Assembly (NCBI GenBank): GCA_037968855.1
Contig: JBBKWH010000088.1
Coordinates: forward strand, 1 to 20,845
Reading direction: 5' to 3'
DNA length: 20,845 bases
From: JBBKWH01 sp037968855
GTDB lineage: Bacteria > Pseudomonadota > Gammaproteobacteria > Pseudomonadales > Moraxellaceae
A program made the position numbers and the translations under genes. The notes below the pieces were generated by a model. That model was not told the origin of the DNA and ran no database searches. It saw only the letters and a program-made list of their open reading frames with translations. Below are positions 1-6,976 of the stretch, one piece after another. The first letter of the stretch is position 1, and every line of letters begins with the position of its first letter.

Positions 1-131
1 AGATTATTGAGATGGTCAGTTCTGGCCAGAAGAGTGCCGCTTATGCCGCAAGGCTGTTTCGGGTGCATCTATCTACGGTGACGAGGTTGATGGCTGGTAG
101 CGGTAGGATTTCAGCTTACAACGATCATTAA
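1..131 (+). pseudogene. tnpR: Serine resolvase (Tn3-family tnpR), C-terminal part, cut by window start
   Basis: Only the last 42 codons lie in the window, reading in frame from base 3 to the TAA at 129-131. They encode the C-terminal helix-turn-helix of a Tn3-type serine resolvase, with a stretch resembling STVTRLM as recognition helix. The sequence matches the end of the resolvase at 1750-2328 without gaps (offset 2197). By eye about 22 of 191 bases differ across the shared stretch 1-191 / 2198-2388, so these are diverged sister copies, not a recent duplication. The 38-bp transposon end lies immediately downstream. Whether the 5' part outside the window is intact cannot be seen. Confidence 0.85.
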
Positions 132-156
132 GGCTGCTATGCGTTTGAGCAGCCTT
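130..156 (+). terminator. Hairpin after resolvase stop
   Basis: AAGGCTGC at 130-137 and GCAGCCTT at 149-156 form an 8-bp stem with an 11-nt loop, starting at the resolvase stop codon and ending inside the transposon end. There is no strong T-tract, so it may be a weak terminator or simply the inner edge of the element. The sister copy at 2327-2353 keeps the stem, with one pair changed to G-U. Confidence 0.4.
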
Positions 157-191
157 AGCGTGGTTTAATTTCCGTTTCCTGAGACGACCCC
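154..191 (-). repeat. 38-bp Tn3-family terminal inverted repeat (right end of element 1)
   Basis: Read from the outer end (191) inward on the minus strand it starts GGGGTCGTCTCAGGAAACGG and ends GCTAAG, the length and layout of Tn3-family (Tn21/Tn501-like) terminal repeats. The outer end faces right. The paired left end lies outside the window. Confidence 0.85.
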
Positions 192-192
192 T

Positions 193-276
193 ATTACACG
201 ACAAACGCTGTATAGGCATGTGTCGCCAAAGGGGAAGCTACGAGACGATGGGAAAAAATTACTCGAAATGGCTTAA
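193..276 (+). pseudogene. Fragment of a second serine resolvase (C-terminus)
   Basis: A reading frame from 193 to the TAA at 274-276 encodes a peptide containing TRQTLYRHVSPKG and DDGKKLL, typical of the C-terminal helix-turn-helix and tail of Tn3-family resolvases (RxTLYRxVSPxG). It starts abruptly one base after the outer end of the terminal repeat at 154-191 and runs into its own terminal repeat at 272-309. I infer that element 1 inserted into, or recombined with, an older Tn3-family element and left only its last 117 bases. It differs clearly from the other resolvase tails in the window. Confidence 0.7.
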
Positions 277-309
277 CGTACTTTAAATTCCGTTTTCTAC
301 GCCGACCCC
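272..309 (-). repeat. 38-bp Tn3-family terminal repeat (right end of older element)
   Basis: From the outer end at 309 inward on the minus strand it starts GGGGTCGGCGTAGAAAACGG and ends CGTTAAG. It has the same length and framework as the repeat at 154-191 but differs at several outer bases, so it belongs to a distinct subgroup. It contains the stop codon of the resolvase fragment at 193-276. Confidence 0.75.
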
Positions 310-450
310 AACCAGACTTTTAGCTTGATGGAGGTTACCAAGCAATGGCGGCCTGAGCGGTTGTTGCAGGTGAAGGCAAGGCCTGCGGCTGAGGTGGATG
401 GTGAGGTGGTGGTGCAGACGGTGTTGGCTGAGCAGATGTTGGCTGAGTAA
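310..450 (+). pseudogene. 3' fragment of an unknown gene truncated by a transposon end
   Basis: An open frame runs from the transposon boundary (310) to the TAA at 448-450. It encodes a hydrophilic tail including KQWRPERLLQVKARPAAEV and ends AEQMLAE. There is no ribosome binding site before the only internal ATG (328), so it is best read as the last 46 codons of a gene whose 5' part was removed. I do not recognise the family. The downstream gene starts about 30 bases later, so the two may have formed an operon. Confidence 0.5.
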
Positions 451-479
451 ATTTTAGGTTCGCGTCGGAATTGAGAAAG

Positions 480-1436
480 ATGACAATCCAAATGCAAAGA
501 CAGTTTTCTATACAGATGAAAGTCATGATTGTGCTGATTATTATGGTTGCGTTGATTGCTGCGAGATGGCTATATCAGCGATACATTTATCAGCAAAACG
601 AAGCACAAGGATTTTGTACCGCAGAGAACCGCTTCATTCCTGATGAAGAGATGCTACACCGTGTGATAACCAGCCATCTTACCCAGCTTTTTAACTTCAC
701 TAGCCGTGATGCTTTGGCTAGAGTGGGGATGGAATATTATGTTTCCGCGCTTGACCTGCGTGAAGAAGAGCAAATCATTCAGATGATGCAGGAATCTAGC
801 GTTGATCGTCATTTTTACGAGAATATTGCTGCTGTTGGCTATATTTCACGACCCTCAGCAAGGCTATTACAACGCAAGAAACCAGCAATCAGCCTTGATA
901 TCGTCAGGCAAGAAAATCATGGCTTGCATCCGATTGTTGATGCGAATGGCAATCTTGATCAAGCATACTTTCGCAGCTTGCCATTAAACTATAGTTGGAT
1001 TGTCTATTATGGTTCTGATAGAGGTAGTTTTTCGATCATTCCGTTTAGCTCTTACAGCAAAAAAAGTCAGGGGCGTTACGAGTATTCTGAATATGGAGGA
1101 TTGATGCGCTATTGTTGTGAATATATTTCGCAAGAAGAGATTGATCAAAATCTGGAACGTTTAAAGCGCCAAAATATCGCCATTAAACCCCAAGATTTTT
1201 CGGTGAGTTTGGATGAAATGGCTGATATGCAGATGGCAACTTTAATGAAATGGTATCGTGATGTGACACTGATCACTCCTGAGCAGGTAAAAGAAAAAGG
1301 CATGCTATACAGTGTTGGCAGCTTTAGAAGCAAACATAATGATGGCCCCTCTGTTTCTGTTATTAACGTCGATGCTTGTGGCAATAAGATCGGTGATTGG
1401 GATGATGAGGAAAGAGTGAAAAGTAGCTTTCGCTAA
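480..1436 (+). CDS. Membrane-anchored hypothetical protein
   Basis: About 318 residues from the ATG at 480; a TTG at 471 in the same frame is an alternative. The N-terminus has one hydrophobic segment (about residues 14-31, MKVMIVLIIMVALIA) followed by basic and aromatic residues, which suggests a single membrane anchor with the bulk of the protein outside the cytoplasm. The rest is soluble, rich in charged residues and tyrosine, with a Tyr-rich stretch around 200-215 and a CC pair near 211. No catalytic motif or known domain is evident. Base composition is more A/T-rich than the atu genes. It sits between a truncated gene upstream and a short truncated or frameshifted frame downstream, all inside a cluster of transposon ends. 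The layout resembles an effector-accessory or immunity remnant, but nothing in the sequence proves this. Confidence 0.7.
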   Translation: MTIQMQRQFSIQMKVMIVLIIMVALIAARWLYQRYIYQQNEAQGFCTAENRFIPDEEMLHRVITSHLTQLFNFTSRDALARVGMEYYVSALDLREEEQIIQMMQESSVDRHFYENIAAVGYISRPSARLLQRKKPAISLDIVRQENHGLHPIVDANGNLDQAYFRSLPLNYSWIVYYGSDRGSFSIIPFSSYSKKSQGRYEYSEYGGLMRYCCEYISQEEIDQNLERLKRQNIAIKPQDFSVSLDEMADMQMATLMKWYRDVTLITPEQVKEKGMLYSVGSFRSKHNDGPSVSVINVDACGNKIGDWDDEERVKSSFR

Positions 1437-1484
1437 AGCTAATTTTTTATATTAGCAATCTTATTAATTAAAGAGGACTGAGTA

Positions 1485-1571
1485 ATGAGCACACAAACTC
1501 CAACCCTGCAAGAAATCATCAGCCAATATCTGTATGCACAGCGCATACTGCCTGAAAACGTGCAGGGGTGA
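1485..1571 (+). pseudogene. Start of a truncated or frameshifted short gene
   Basis: ATG at 1485 is preceded by a good ribosome binding site (AGAGGA at 1471-1476) and opens a 28-codon frame beginning MSTQTPTLQEIISQYLYAQR, closed by TGA at 1569. In the -1 frame the reading continues sensibly (VINLAIYQSLEGG) to a TGA at 1622-1624, which suggests a single-base frameshift in a gene of about 45 codons or more. The family is not recognised. It follows the membrane protein by 48 bases and was probably co-transcribed with it. Confidence 0.4.
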
Positions 1572-1749
1572 TCAACTTGGCGATCTATCAGTCGCTTGAG
1601 GGTGGGGTGCGGGTTGGTGGGTGAGGAGGACCCTATGTATAGACCAAGGTGCGGCTGGTCAAAGACAAGTGTTGACCCAAAAAGACTCTCATCAGTTGAC
1701 TCTGCGGCAACATGAACGCGAAGCAGATCGGCACGTGCTAGAAACATAT
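1572..1749. other. Degenerate left part of transposon element 2
   Basis: No complete gene and no left 38-bp terminal repeat could be found here, although the resolvase and right end downstream imply one once existed. GGTCAA at 1657-1662 and TTGACC at 1672-1677 form an inverted repeat of 6-bp arms with a 9-bp spacer, upstream of the resolvase, where a res subsite or tnpR operator would lie. A short frame with a strong ribosome binding site (GAGGAGG before ATG 1635) ends after 26 codons and is probably meaningless. Confidence 0.35.
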
Positions 1750-2328
1750 CCTACGGTTGGCAGTATCTCGACGCATGAACAAGACAACCAAACGCAGACC
1801 AATGTTCTGGCGTCTTCGGGCTGTGAAAAGATCTACCAAGAGACCGCTTCTGGTGGTTGATGGGATCGACCGCAGTTGCATGCGTTAATCAATCAGCTGC
1901 GTGCAGGCGATGTGGTGGTGGTCTGGAAGCTGGATCGCTTATCACGATCACTAAAAGACGTATTGATCATCCTAGAGCGGATTGAGGCGGTTGGCGCTCA
2001 CTTTAAAAGTCTCACCGAGCAGATTGATACCAGTACGGCTGCTGGACGAATGATGATGCAGATGCAGATGGTGGGTGCTTTTGCTGAGTTTGAACGTGCC
2101 ATGCTGCGTGAGCGAACCAAGCAGGGTTTAGACAATGCCCGACAAGCAGGTCGCGTTGGTGGCCGACGTCATAAGCTGACCACAGCACAGCAACAACAGA
2201 TTATTGAGATGGTCAGTTCTGGCCAGAAGAATGCCGCTGATGCCGCAAGGTTGTTTCGGGTGTATCCGTCTACGGTGACGAGGTTGATGGCCAGTAGCGG
2301 TAGGATGTCTTCCTACAACGATTATTAA
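1750..2328 (+). pseudogene. tnpR: Serine resolvase with nonsense mutation (Tn3-family tnpR)
   Basis: The sequence encodes a nearly full serine resolvase: the nucleophile region STHEQD (serine codon at 1768), then GCEKIYQE, DRLSRS, the segment around EFERAMLRERTK, and a C-terminal helix-turn-helix. Two lesions are visible. A TGA at 1858-1860 replaces what should be an arginine codon in GGRWDRP (CGA to TGA), with the frame continuing unchanged on both sides. The usual GYARVST motif is also reduced to GSIST, consistent with loss of two codons and substitution of the catalytic-site arginine. The protein should therefore be inactive unless the TGA is suppressed. Its 3' end and the adjacent 38-bp terminal repeat are repeated at 1-191. 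Confidence 0.85.
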
Positions 2329-2353
2329 GGCTGCAATGAGTCTGAGCGGCCTT
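2327..2353 (+). terminator. Hairpin after resolvase stop (element 2)
   Basis: AAGGCTGC at 2327-2334 pairs with GCGGCCTT at 2346-2353 through one G-U pair. It is the equivalent of the hairpin at 130-156 and keeps its shape although the arms have diverged. No T-tract follows. Confidence 0.35.
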
Positions 2354-2388
2354 AGTGTGCTTCAAATTCCGTTTCCTGAGACGATCCC
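2351..2388 (-). repeat. 38-bp Tn3-family terminal repeat (right end of element 2)
   Basis: From its outer end at 2388 inward on the minus strand it starts GGGATCGTCTCAGGAAACGG and ends CACTAAG. It differs from the 154-191 repeat at position 4 and at several inner bases. The outer end abuts the AraC gene and supplies that gene's last codons and stop. Confidence 0.85.
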
Positions 2389-3398
2389 AATAAGGCTTTA
2401 CGATATTCGCTAGGTGACATTCCAAACCAACGCTTAAATGCGCGTCTAAAATTAGCCGTATCGTGATAGTTTAAACAGCCTGCAATCGCTTCAACGGATA
2501 ACTGGGAGTCACGTAAATAGCCAGTGGCTTGTTCAGATAAAATCCGATCCCGAATCTGTCGATAACTGGTGTTTTCTTTGGCTAAACGGCGCGCCAAGGT
2601 ACGTTTATTGATAAATAACGCGGCGGCTAGATCGTCTTCACTGATATGGCCCAATGGATAGGACAGCATTATTTTTTGTGCTTGGTAGGTTGTGTTGTAT
2701 TGTTGATTTTGCAGTCGATTTAAAATCATTTTGCACTGCTGCATGGCCATGACATAACTGTCATGTTGTGCTGCGGCATTGGCAATCAGACACAAATCCG
2801 TGGGTACACAAATTGAAAGCTGTGTCTGATCAAAGCGGCACTCACCATTGACATACTGTGCATAGTCATTGGCATACATAGGAGCAGCATGGCTAAATTG
2901 TAGAATAGCCTCCGTCAGCGGACGACCTAAAATAAACGCTGCGCATTCTGAAAAAATAACCGCAACAGTCTCCGACATCACACGGTGCACTGCATAACTA
3001 AGTGTTTGTTCAAAAAAAATCAAACTGGTTGTCCAGTTGGCATCAGATTGTACATCAACCCGAATTAAACTCATCCGAGTTGGCAAAAAAGTTTCAAAGG
3101 CGTTTAGAAGGGTGAGCAAATTGGGACTGCTGTTGATTAAAAATCCCATTGCCCCATGTGTTGACGGTGTTAAACGTCGACCTAATCGCAGGCCAAAGTG
3201 TTCAGAGGGCGACAGCGCTAAGCTATTTTGCAAAACTTGCGCTTGTTGTCGTGCCGTCAGCATGCCATCGTCACGCAGCAATTGTTCAACGCTCAAATCC
3301 GTAAATTTTAACAATTGCGGTAAATCACGCACCTGCAAGTCTAGTTCGCGACCAATGAGGCGAGTATAGCTGCATGGAATGTTGGCAATCTCGTTCAT
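2352..3398 (-). CDS. AraC-family transcriptional regulator of the CYP153 cassette
   Basis: 348 residues. The N-terminal two thirds resemble the arabinose-binding-like domain of OruR/ArgR-type AraC regulators. The C-terminal 90 residues carry the double helix-turn-helix, with INKRTLARRLAKE as first recognition region and the family signature YHDTANFRRAFKRWFGMSPSEYR. It is divergent from the ferredoxin-P450 genes and in this family setting probably activates them in response to the hydrocarbon or its product. The last 11 residues (G-S-S-Q-E-T-E-F-E-A-H) and the TAA are encoded by the transposon end at 2351-2388, so the original C-terminal tail has been replaced. The DNA-binding domain is complete, so activity is likely kept. 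The start at 3398 lacks a strong ribosome binding site and is less certain. Confidence 0.85.
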   Translation of the reverse strand: MNEIANIPCSYTRLIGRELDLQVRDLPQLLKFTDLSVEQLLRDDGMLTARQQAQVLQNSLALSPSEHFGLRLGRRLTPSTHGAMGFLINSSPNLLTLLNAFETFLPTRMSLIRVDVQSDANWTTSLIFFEQTLSYAVHRVMSETVAVIFSECAAFILGRPLTEAILQFSHAAPMYANDYAQYVNGECRFDQTQLSICVPTDLCLIANAAAQHDSYVMAMQQCKMILNRLQNQQYNTTYQAQKIMLSYPLGHISEDDLAAALFINKRTLARRLAKENTSYRQIRDRILSEQATGYLRDSQLSVEAIAGCLNYHDTANFRRAFKRWFGMSPSEYRKALLGSSQETEFEAH

Positions 3399-3483
3399 CC
3401 ATTTGATCCATTTAAAAAAACGTTTGCCACATCTGGCTAAAGAAACTATCGAATCAAATAATTGTCTTTTAATGACCCCGTGT

Positions 3484-3504
3484 TGTCAATAAAAGACCTG
3501 TCAA
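3484..3504. promoter_or_regulatory. Possible AraC-type operator (direct repeat)
   Basis: TGTCAA occurs at 3484-3489 and again at 3499-3504, 15 bp start to start, in the 232-bp spacer between the divergent AraC gene and the ferredoxin gene. AraC-family activators commonly bind direct repeats upstream of the promoter. No clear -35/-10 pair could be assigned. This is a candidate only. Confidence 0.25.
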
Positions 3505-3630
3505 CATAAACCACAAAAGCCTACTGTAAATCGTATCAGTTATCGGCTTTTTTGCCGCTATCTATTACTGCAACGCTGTAAAAGCACATCAGTCAAGCCA
3601 ATGCTTGCATCAAACATAGGAACCACTGTC

Positions 3631-3951
3631 ATGGGTCAAATTACCCTCATCGAGCATAGCGGGACAGAACATTGCCTAGACATCACGGCAGGCACCTCGT
3701 TAATGCAATTGGCCGTTAACCATGGTGTATCAGGAATTGACGGCGATTGTGGCGGCGTATGTGCCTGTGGCACATGCCATGTCATGGTGGAACAGGCATG
3801 GTTAGCTCAGCTAAGCCAACCTAGCGAAGAAGAATCGCGCATGTTGGAAATGCTACCCGAAGGCTCAGCGTGTTCGCGCTTGGCGTGTCAAATTGAATTG
3901 ACCGAAGCATTAGATGGCATGGTGGTGCGCTTGCCAGAGTTTCAAATGTAA
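3631..3951 (+). CDS. 2Fe-2S ferredoxin of the CYP153 system
   Basis: 106 residues from the ATG at 3631, which has AGGA at 3618-3621 nine bases upstream and gives the usual MGQITxIEHxGTEH start; a longer frame from ATG 3601 exists but is less likely. The vertebrate/putidaredoxin-type cluster ligands are visible: C40-x5-C46-x2-C49 in DCGGVCACGTC and C86 in RLACQI. It carries electrons one at a time from the NADH-dependent reductase to the P450. It lies directly upstream of the P450 (59-bp gap), consistent with one transcript. The usual length for this family is about 106 residues, so the gene looks complete. Confidence 0.93.
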   Translation: MGQITLIEHSGTEHCLDITAGTSLMQLAVNHGVSGIDGDCGGVCACGTCHVMVEQAWLAQLSQPSEEESRMLEMLPEGSACSRLACQIELTEALDGMVVRLPEFQM

Positions 3952-4010
3952 CTCCTACAACCAATATCAAAAACCAACCAAGCCCTGTATCGCCGGCTCA
4001 GGAACCTGTT

Positions 4011-5447
4011 ATGAATATTACTCGCCCAACCATCCCGACGATGCAGCAACTTTCAGCGCTTGCACCGGTACCCATGCATGTCCAGATTCGGGGCATGCAG
4101 GTGTTTCAATATGTCAAACAAAAAGTCACGCAAGCACAGCCGTTTCCAGATTTTGTCGAAAATCCCGTGCCAGATGTAACCACACTTAAAATTGAAGACA
4201 TCGACACCAGCAACCCGTTTTTGTACCGGCAGCACCAGTGGCAGTCATACTTTAAGCGACTGCGTGATGAGCGCCCAGTCCATTATCAAAAGCATAGTCC
4301 ATTTGGACCGTTTTGGTCGATTACCCGTTATGACGATATCGTGTTTGTCGATAAATCCCATGAGTTATTTTCGGCAGAACCGGCAATCATCCTCGGCAAT
4401 ACACCGGCAGGGCTTGAAGTCGAAATGTTTATCGCGATGGATCCACCCAAGCACGATGTACAACGTCAAGCGGTACAAGCGGTGGTTGCCCCAAAAAATC
4501 TAAAAGAAATGGAAAGTCTGATCCGTACACGGGTACAAGAGATTTTGGACGATTTGCCAGTCGATCAGCCATTTGATTGGGTTGAGCGAGTATCGATTGA
4601 GATCACTGGACGTATGCTGGCTACGCTATTGGATTTTCCATACGAGCGGCGGCACAAGCTGGTGGAATGGTCGGACGTGATGGGCGGTGTTGCCGAAGGC
4701 ACGGGTGGTGAATTCAACAACACCAAACAGTTTTATGACGTAGCGACCGACATGGCCAAGCAGTTTTCGGCACTTTGGCATGACAAAGCGGCACGACAAG
4801 CTGCCGGTGAGCCAATGGGTTTTGACTTAATTAGCTTGTTACTCAATAGCGAGGGCACCAAAGACTTGATCAAACGTCCAATGGAGTTTTTGGGCAATTT
4901 GGGCTTATTGATCGTCGGTGGTAACGATACCACACGTAACTCAATGACCGGCGGCGTGTATGCGATGAGCTTGTTTCCAGAACAGTTTGTCAAACTGAAA
5001 AACCAGCCGAGTCTGATTCCAAACATGGTGTCTGAAATTATCCGTTGGCAAACCCCGCTGGCCTATATGCGCCGAGTTGCCAAACAAGACATCGAAATGC
5101 ACGGGCAGACGATTCGTAAAGGCGACAAAATCCTGATGTGGTACGCCTCCGGCAACCGTGACGAGCGCGTCATTGAGCGGCCAGACGAATTTATCATTGA
5201 CCGTAAAGGCGCGCGCAATCACCTGTCGTTTGGCTTTGGGGTGCATCGCTGTATGGGCAATCGCTTGGCCGAGATGCAGTTGCGTATTTTGTGGGAAGAG
5301 TTGTTGCAACGTTTTGATGCGATTGACGTGATCGGTGAACCTGAGCTGGTGCAGTCTAACTTTGTGCGCGGCTATAGCAACATGATGGTCAAGCTGACCG
5401 CTAAAGCACCAGCACAGTCTGCGGATACGCCGTCCAGCGCCGCATAA
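4011..5447 (+). CDS. Cytochrome P450, CYP153 family
   Basis: 478 residues, AGGA ribosome binding site seven bases before the ATG. Class I soluble bacterial P450: I-helix oxygen-activation motif G303-G-N-D-T-T-R309, K-helix ExxR at E342-R345, and the heme loop FGFGVHRCMGNRLAEMQ with the cysteine ligand C414. The GNDTTR motif, the RCMGNRLAEMQLRILWEE block and the ferredoxin and reductase neighbours all point to CYP153. That family performs terminal hydroxylation of medium-chain n-alkanes, and some members hydroxylate limonene or other terpenes. The length agrees with the family and all key residues are present. The substrate cannot be read from sequence; the atu operon nearby makes a terpenoid worth considering. 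The last 15 residues (Ala/Ser/Pro-rich) look like a disordered tail. Confidence 0.93.
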   Translation: MNITRPTIPTMQQLSALAPVPMHVQIRGMQVFQYVKQKVTQAQPFPDFVENPVPDVTTLKIEDIDTSNPFLYRQHQWQSYFKRLRDERPVHYQKHSPFGPFWSITRYDDIVFVDKSHELFSAEPAIILGNTPAGLEVEMFIAMDPPKHDVQRQAVQAVVAPKNLKEMESLIRTRVQEILDDLPVDQPFDWVERVSIEITGRMLATLLDFPYERRHKLVEWSDVMGGVAEGTGGEFNNTKQFYDVATDMAKQFSALWHDKAARQAAGEPMGFDLISLLLNSEGTKDLIKRPMEFLGNLGLLIVGGNDTTRNSMTGGVYAMSLFPEQFVKLKNQPSLIPNMVSEIIRWQTPLAYMRRVAKQDIEMHGQTIRKGDKILMWYASGNRDERVIERPDEFIIDRKGARNHLSFGFGVHRCMGNRLAEMQLRILWEELLQRFDAIDVIGEPELVQSNFVRGYSNMMVKLTAKAPAQSADTPSSAA

Positions 5448-5492
5448 CGCAATCCATTCAATCGCCCCGTAATCGCTCAGGAGGTACCCCCC

Positions 5493-6717
5493 ATGCAGAC
5501 CCTCGTCATCGTCGGTGCAAGCCACGCCGCCGCGCAACTCGCCGCCAGTTTACGGCCAGATGGATGGCAAGGCGAGATTGTGATGATCGGTGATGATCGG
5601 TGATGAGCCGTGTTTGCCGTATCACCGGCCACCGCTGTCCAAGACATTTTTGTCTGGGCAGCGGTCGATTGACGAGTTGTTGATTCGTCCGGCAGCGTTT
5701 TATGACAAAAATCGGATTACCTTTCGGCAGGGACGAGTGGTTGCGATTGATCGGTTTACACGCAGTGTAACGCTACAAGACGGCGATACGCTGGCCTATG
5801 ATCAACTCGTCCTATGTACTGGTTCGCGAGTCCGTACAGTATCGCTGCCCGGCTCTGATCTGGCTGGCGTGTATTACTTAAGAAACATCAGTGACGTACA
5901 GGCCATACAGCCACTAGTGCGCCCCGCTGGCAAAGCCGTGGTAATTGGTGCGGGTTATATTGGCCTAGAAACCGCTGCTGCGCTCACCCAGCAAGGGATG
6001 CAGGTGGTGGTGCTAGAAGCCGCCGAGCGGATTTTGCAACGGGTGACTGCCCCTGAGGTATCAGATTTTTATGCGCGAATTCACCGTGAGCAAGGCGTAC
6101 ACATCCATACCGGCGTATCGGTGACTGCGATCACCGGCAATGGACGGGCGCAAGCCGTAGTTTGCGCCGATGGTACGGTGTTTGCGGCAGATCTGTTGAT
6201 CATCGGGGTCGGGGTAATTCCAAATGTCGAGCTGGCAATCGAGGCTGGCCTAGAGGTGGATAACGGCATCGTGATTGATGAATATTGCCGTACCAGTGCA
6301 TCAGATATTTTTGCAATAGGTGATTGTGCCAATGCGTTTCATTCGATTTATCAGCGGCGGTTGCGTTTGGAATCTGTACCAAGCGCCAATGAGCAGGCCA
6401 AAATTGCCTCAGCGGCCTTGTGCGACATTCAACGCACTGCGCAGAGTTTGCCATGGTTTTGGTCAGATCAATATGATTTAAAACTTCAGATTGCAGGACT
6501 AAGTCAAGGCTACGATCAGATTGTTATTCGCGGTGATGTGCAGACAGGGCGTAGCTTTGCGGCGTTTTATCTGAAAAACAATCGCCTGATTGCGGCAGAT
6601 TGCGTCAATCGGCCACAGGAATTTATGCTCAGCAAAAAACTGATTGCAGTTGGTACACCGGTCGATCCGCTCCGACTGGCAGATGAGTCGATTGCAGTAG
6701 GGGCGCTGATCGTTTAA
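5493..6717 (+). pseudogene. NADH-dependent ferredoxin reductase, frameshifted
   Basis: The gene starts at ATG 5493 with a strong ribosome binding site (AGGAGGT, 5479-5485). The first frame gives the FAD-binding start VIVGASHAAAQLA and ends at TGA 5601-5603 after 36 residues. The rest is in another frame from 5590 to 6717 (375 residues), with PCLPYHRPPLSK, the NAD-binding VVIGAGYIGLETAAALTQ and the second FAD motif TSASDIFAIGDCANA. Removing one copy of the 10-bp tandem duplication at 5580-5599 joins the frames into a normal 404-residue rubredoxin/putidaredoxin reductase-type flavoprotein. As read, the protein lacks either its FAD dinucleotide fold or everything else, so it should be inactive. 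It would be the electron donor to the ferredoxin and P450 upstream. Confidence 0.85.
5580..5607 (+). repeat. 10-bp tandem duplication causing a frameshift
   Basis: GTGATGATCG occurs at 5580-5589 and 5590-5599, followed by a partial third copy GTGATGAG at 5600-5607. One unit fewer would restore the reductase frame as IVMIGDEPCLPYH, which matches the family. Consistent with slipped-strand mispairing; an assembly error is not excluded. Confidence 0.9.
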
Positions 6718-6887
6718 GACATTATAATTAAACCGGATTCTACTTATATTTCTTTGATTCACAAGGAGTATTTTTACGTAAAGAATATTGCTATCAAGGT
6801 TTATACACACATTGTAATTTTTTGAGCGTTCGGCAAAAGGAATATGTTGATCACTCTCACTCATACCTTTTGAGTCATAAGCCCAAA

Positions 6888-6907
6888 CTGCCCTTATCGA
6901 AGGGCAG
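6888..6907. terminator. Hairpin between reductase and dehydrogenase fragment
   Basis: CTGCCCTT-ATCG-AAGGGCAG is a perfect 8-bp stem with a 4-base loop, between convergent genes (reductase ending 6717, dehydrogenase fragment ending 6977). The minus-strand side is followed by only a short T run (TTT), so termination is plausible but not strong. The other bases in 6718-6976 show no gene. Confidence 0.5.
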
Positions 6908-6976
6908 CAGGGTTGAAAGCTTGATGCGTTGAGAGGTGAGGTATGCTGAGCTATCCTCACACCAAACCATCATCAA

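Noticed and set aside
1439..1747. 102-codon minus-strand frame
   Set aside because: No match to the tnpA C-terminus or another family; it runs across a truncated plus-strand gene with a good ribosome binding site.
1..2388. CRISPR array or integron cassette explanation for the repeats
   Set aside because: The repeats are 38-bp Tn3-type ends attached to resolvase genes, not short regularly spaced repeats, and no attC-like structure or integrase was seen.
3601..3630. Ten-residue N-terminal extension of the ferredoxin from ATG 3601
   Set aside because: The ATG at 3631 has the better-spaced AGGA and gives the family's usual start and length.
6931..6962. GTGAGG...CCTCAC near-palindrome as an operator
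   Set aside because: Only 6 bp pair well before mismatches, and no promoter or regulator is adjacent; too weak to annotate.
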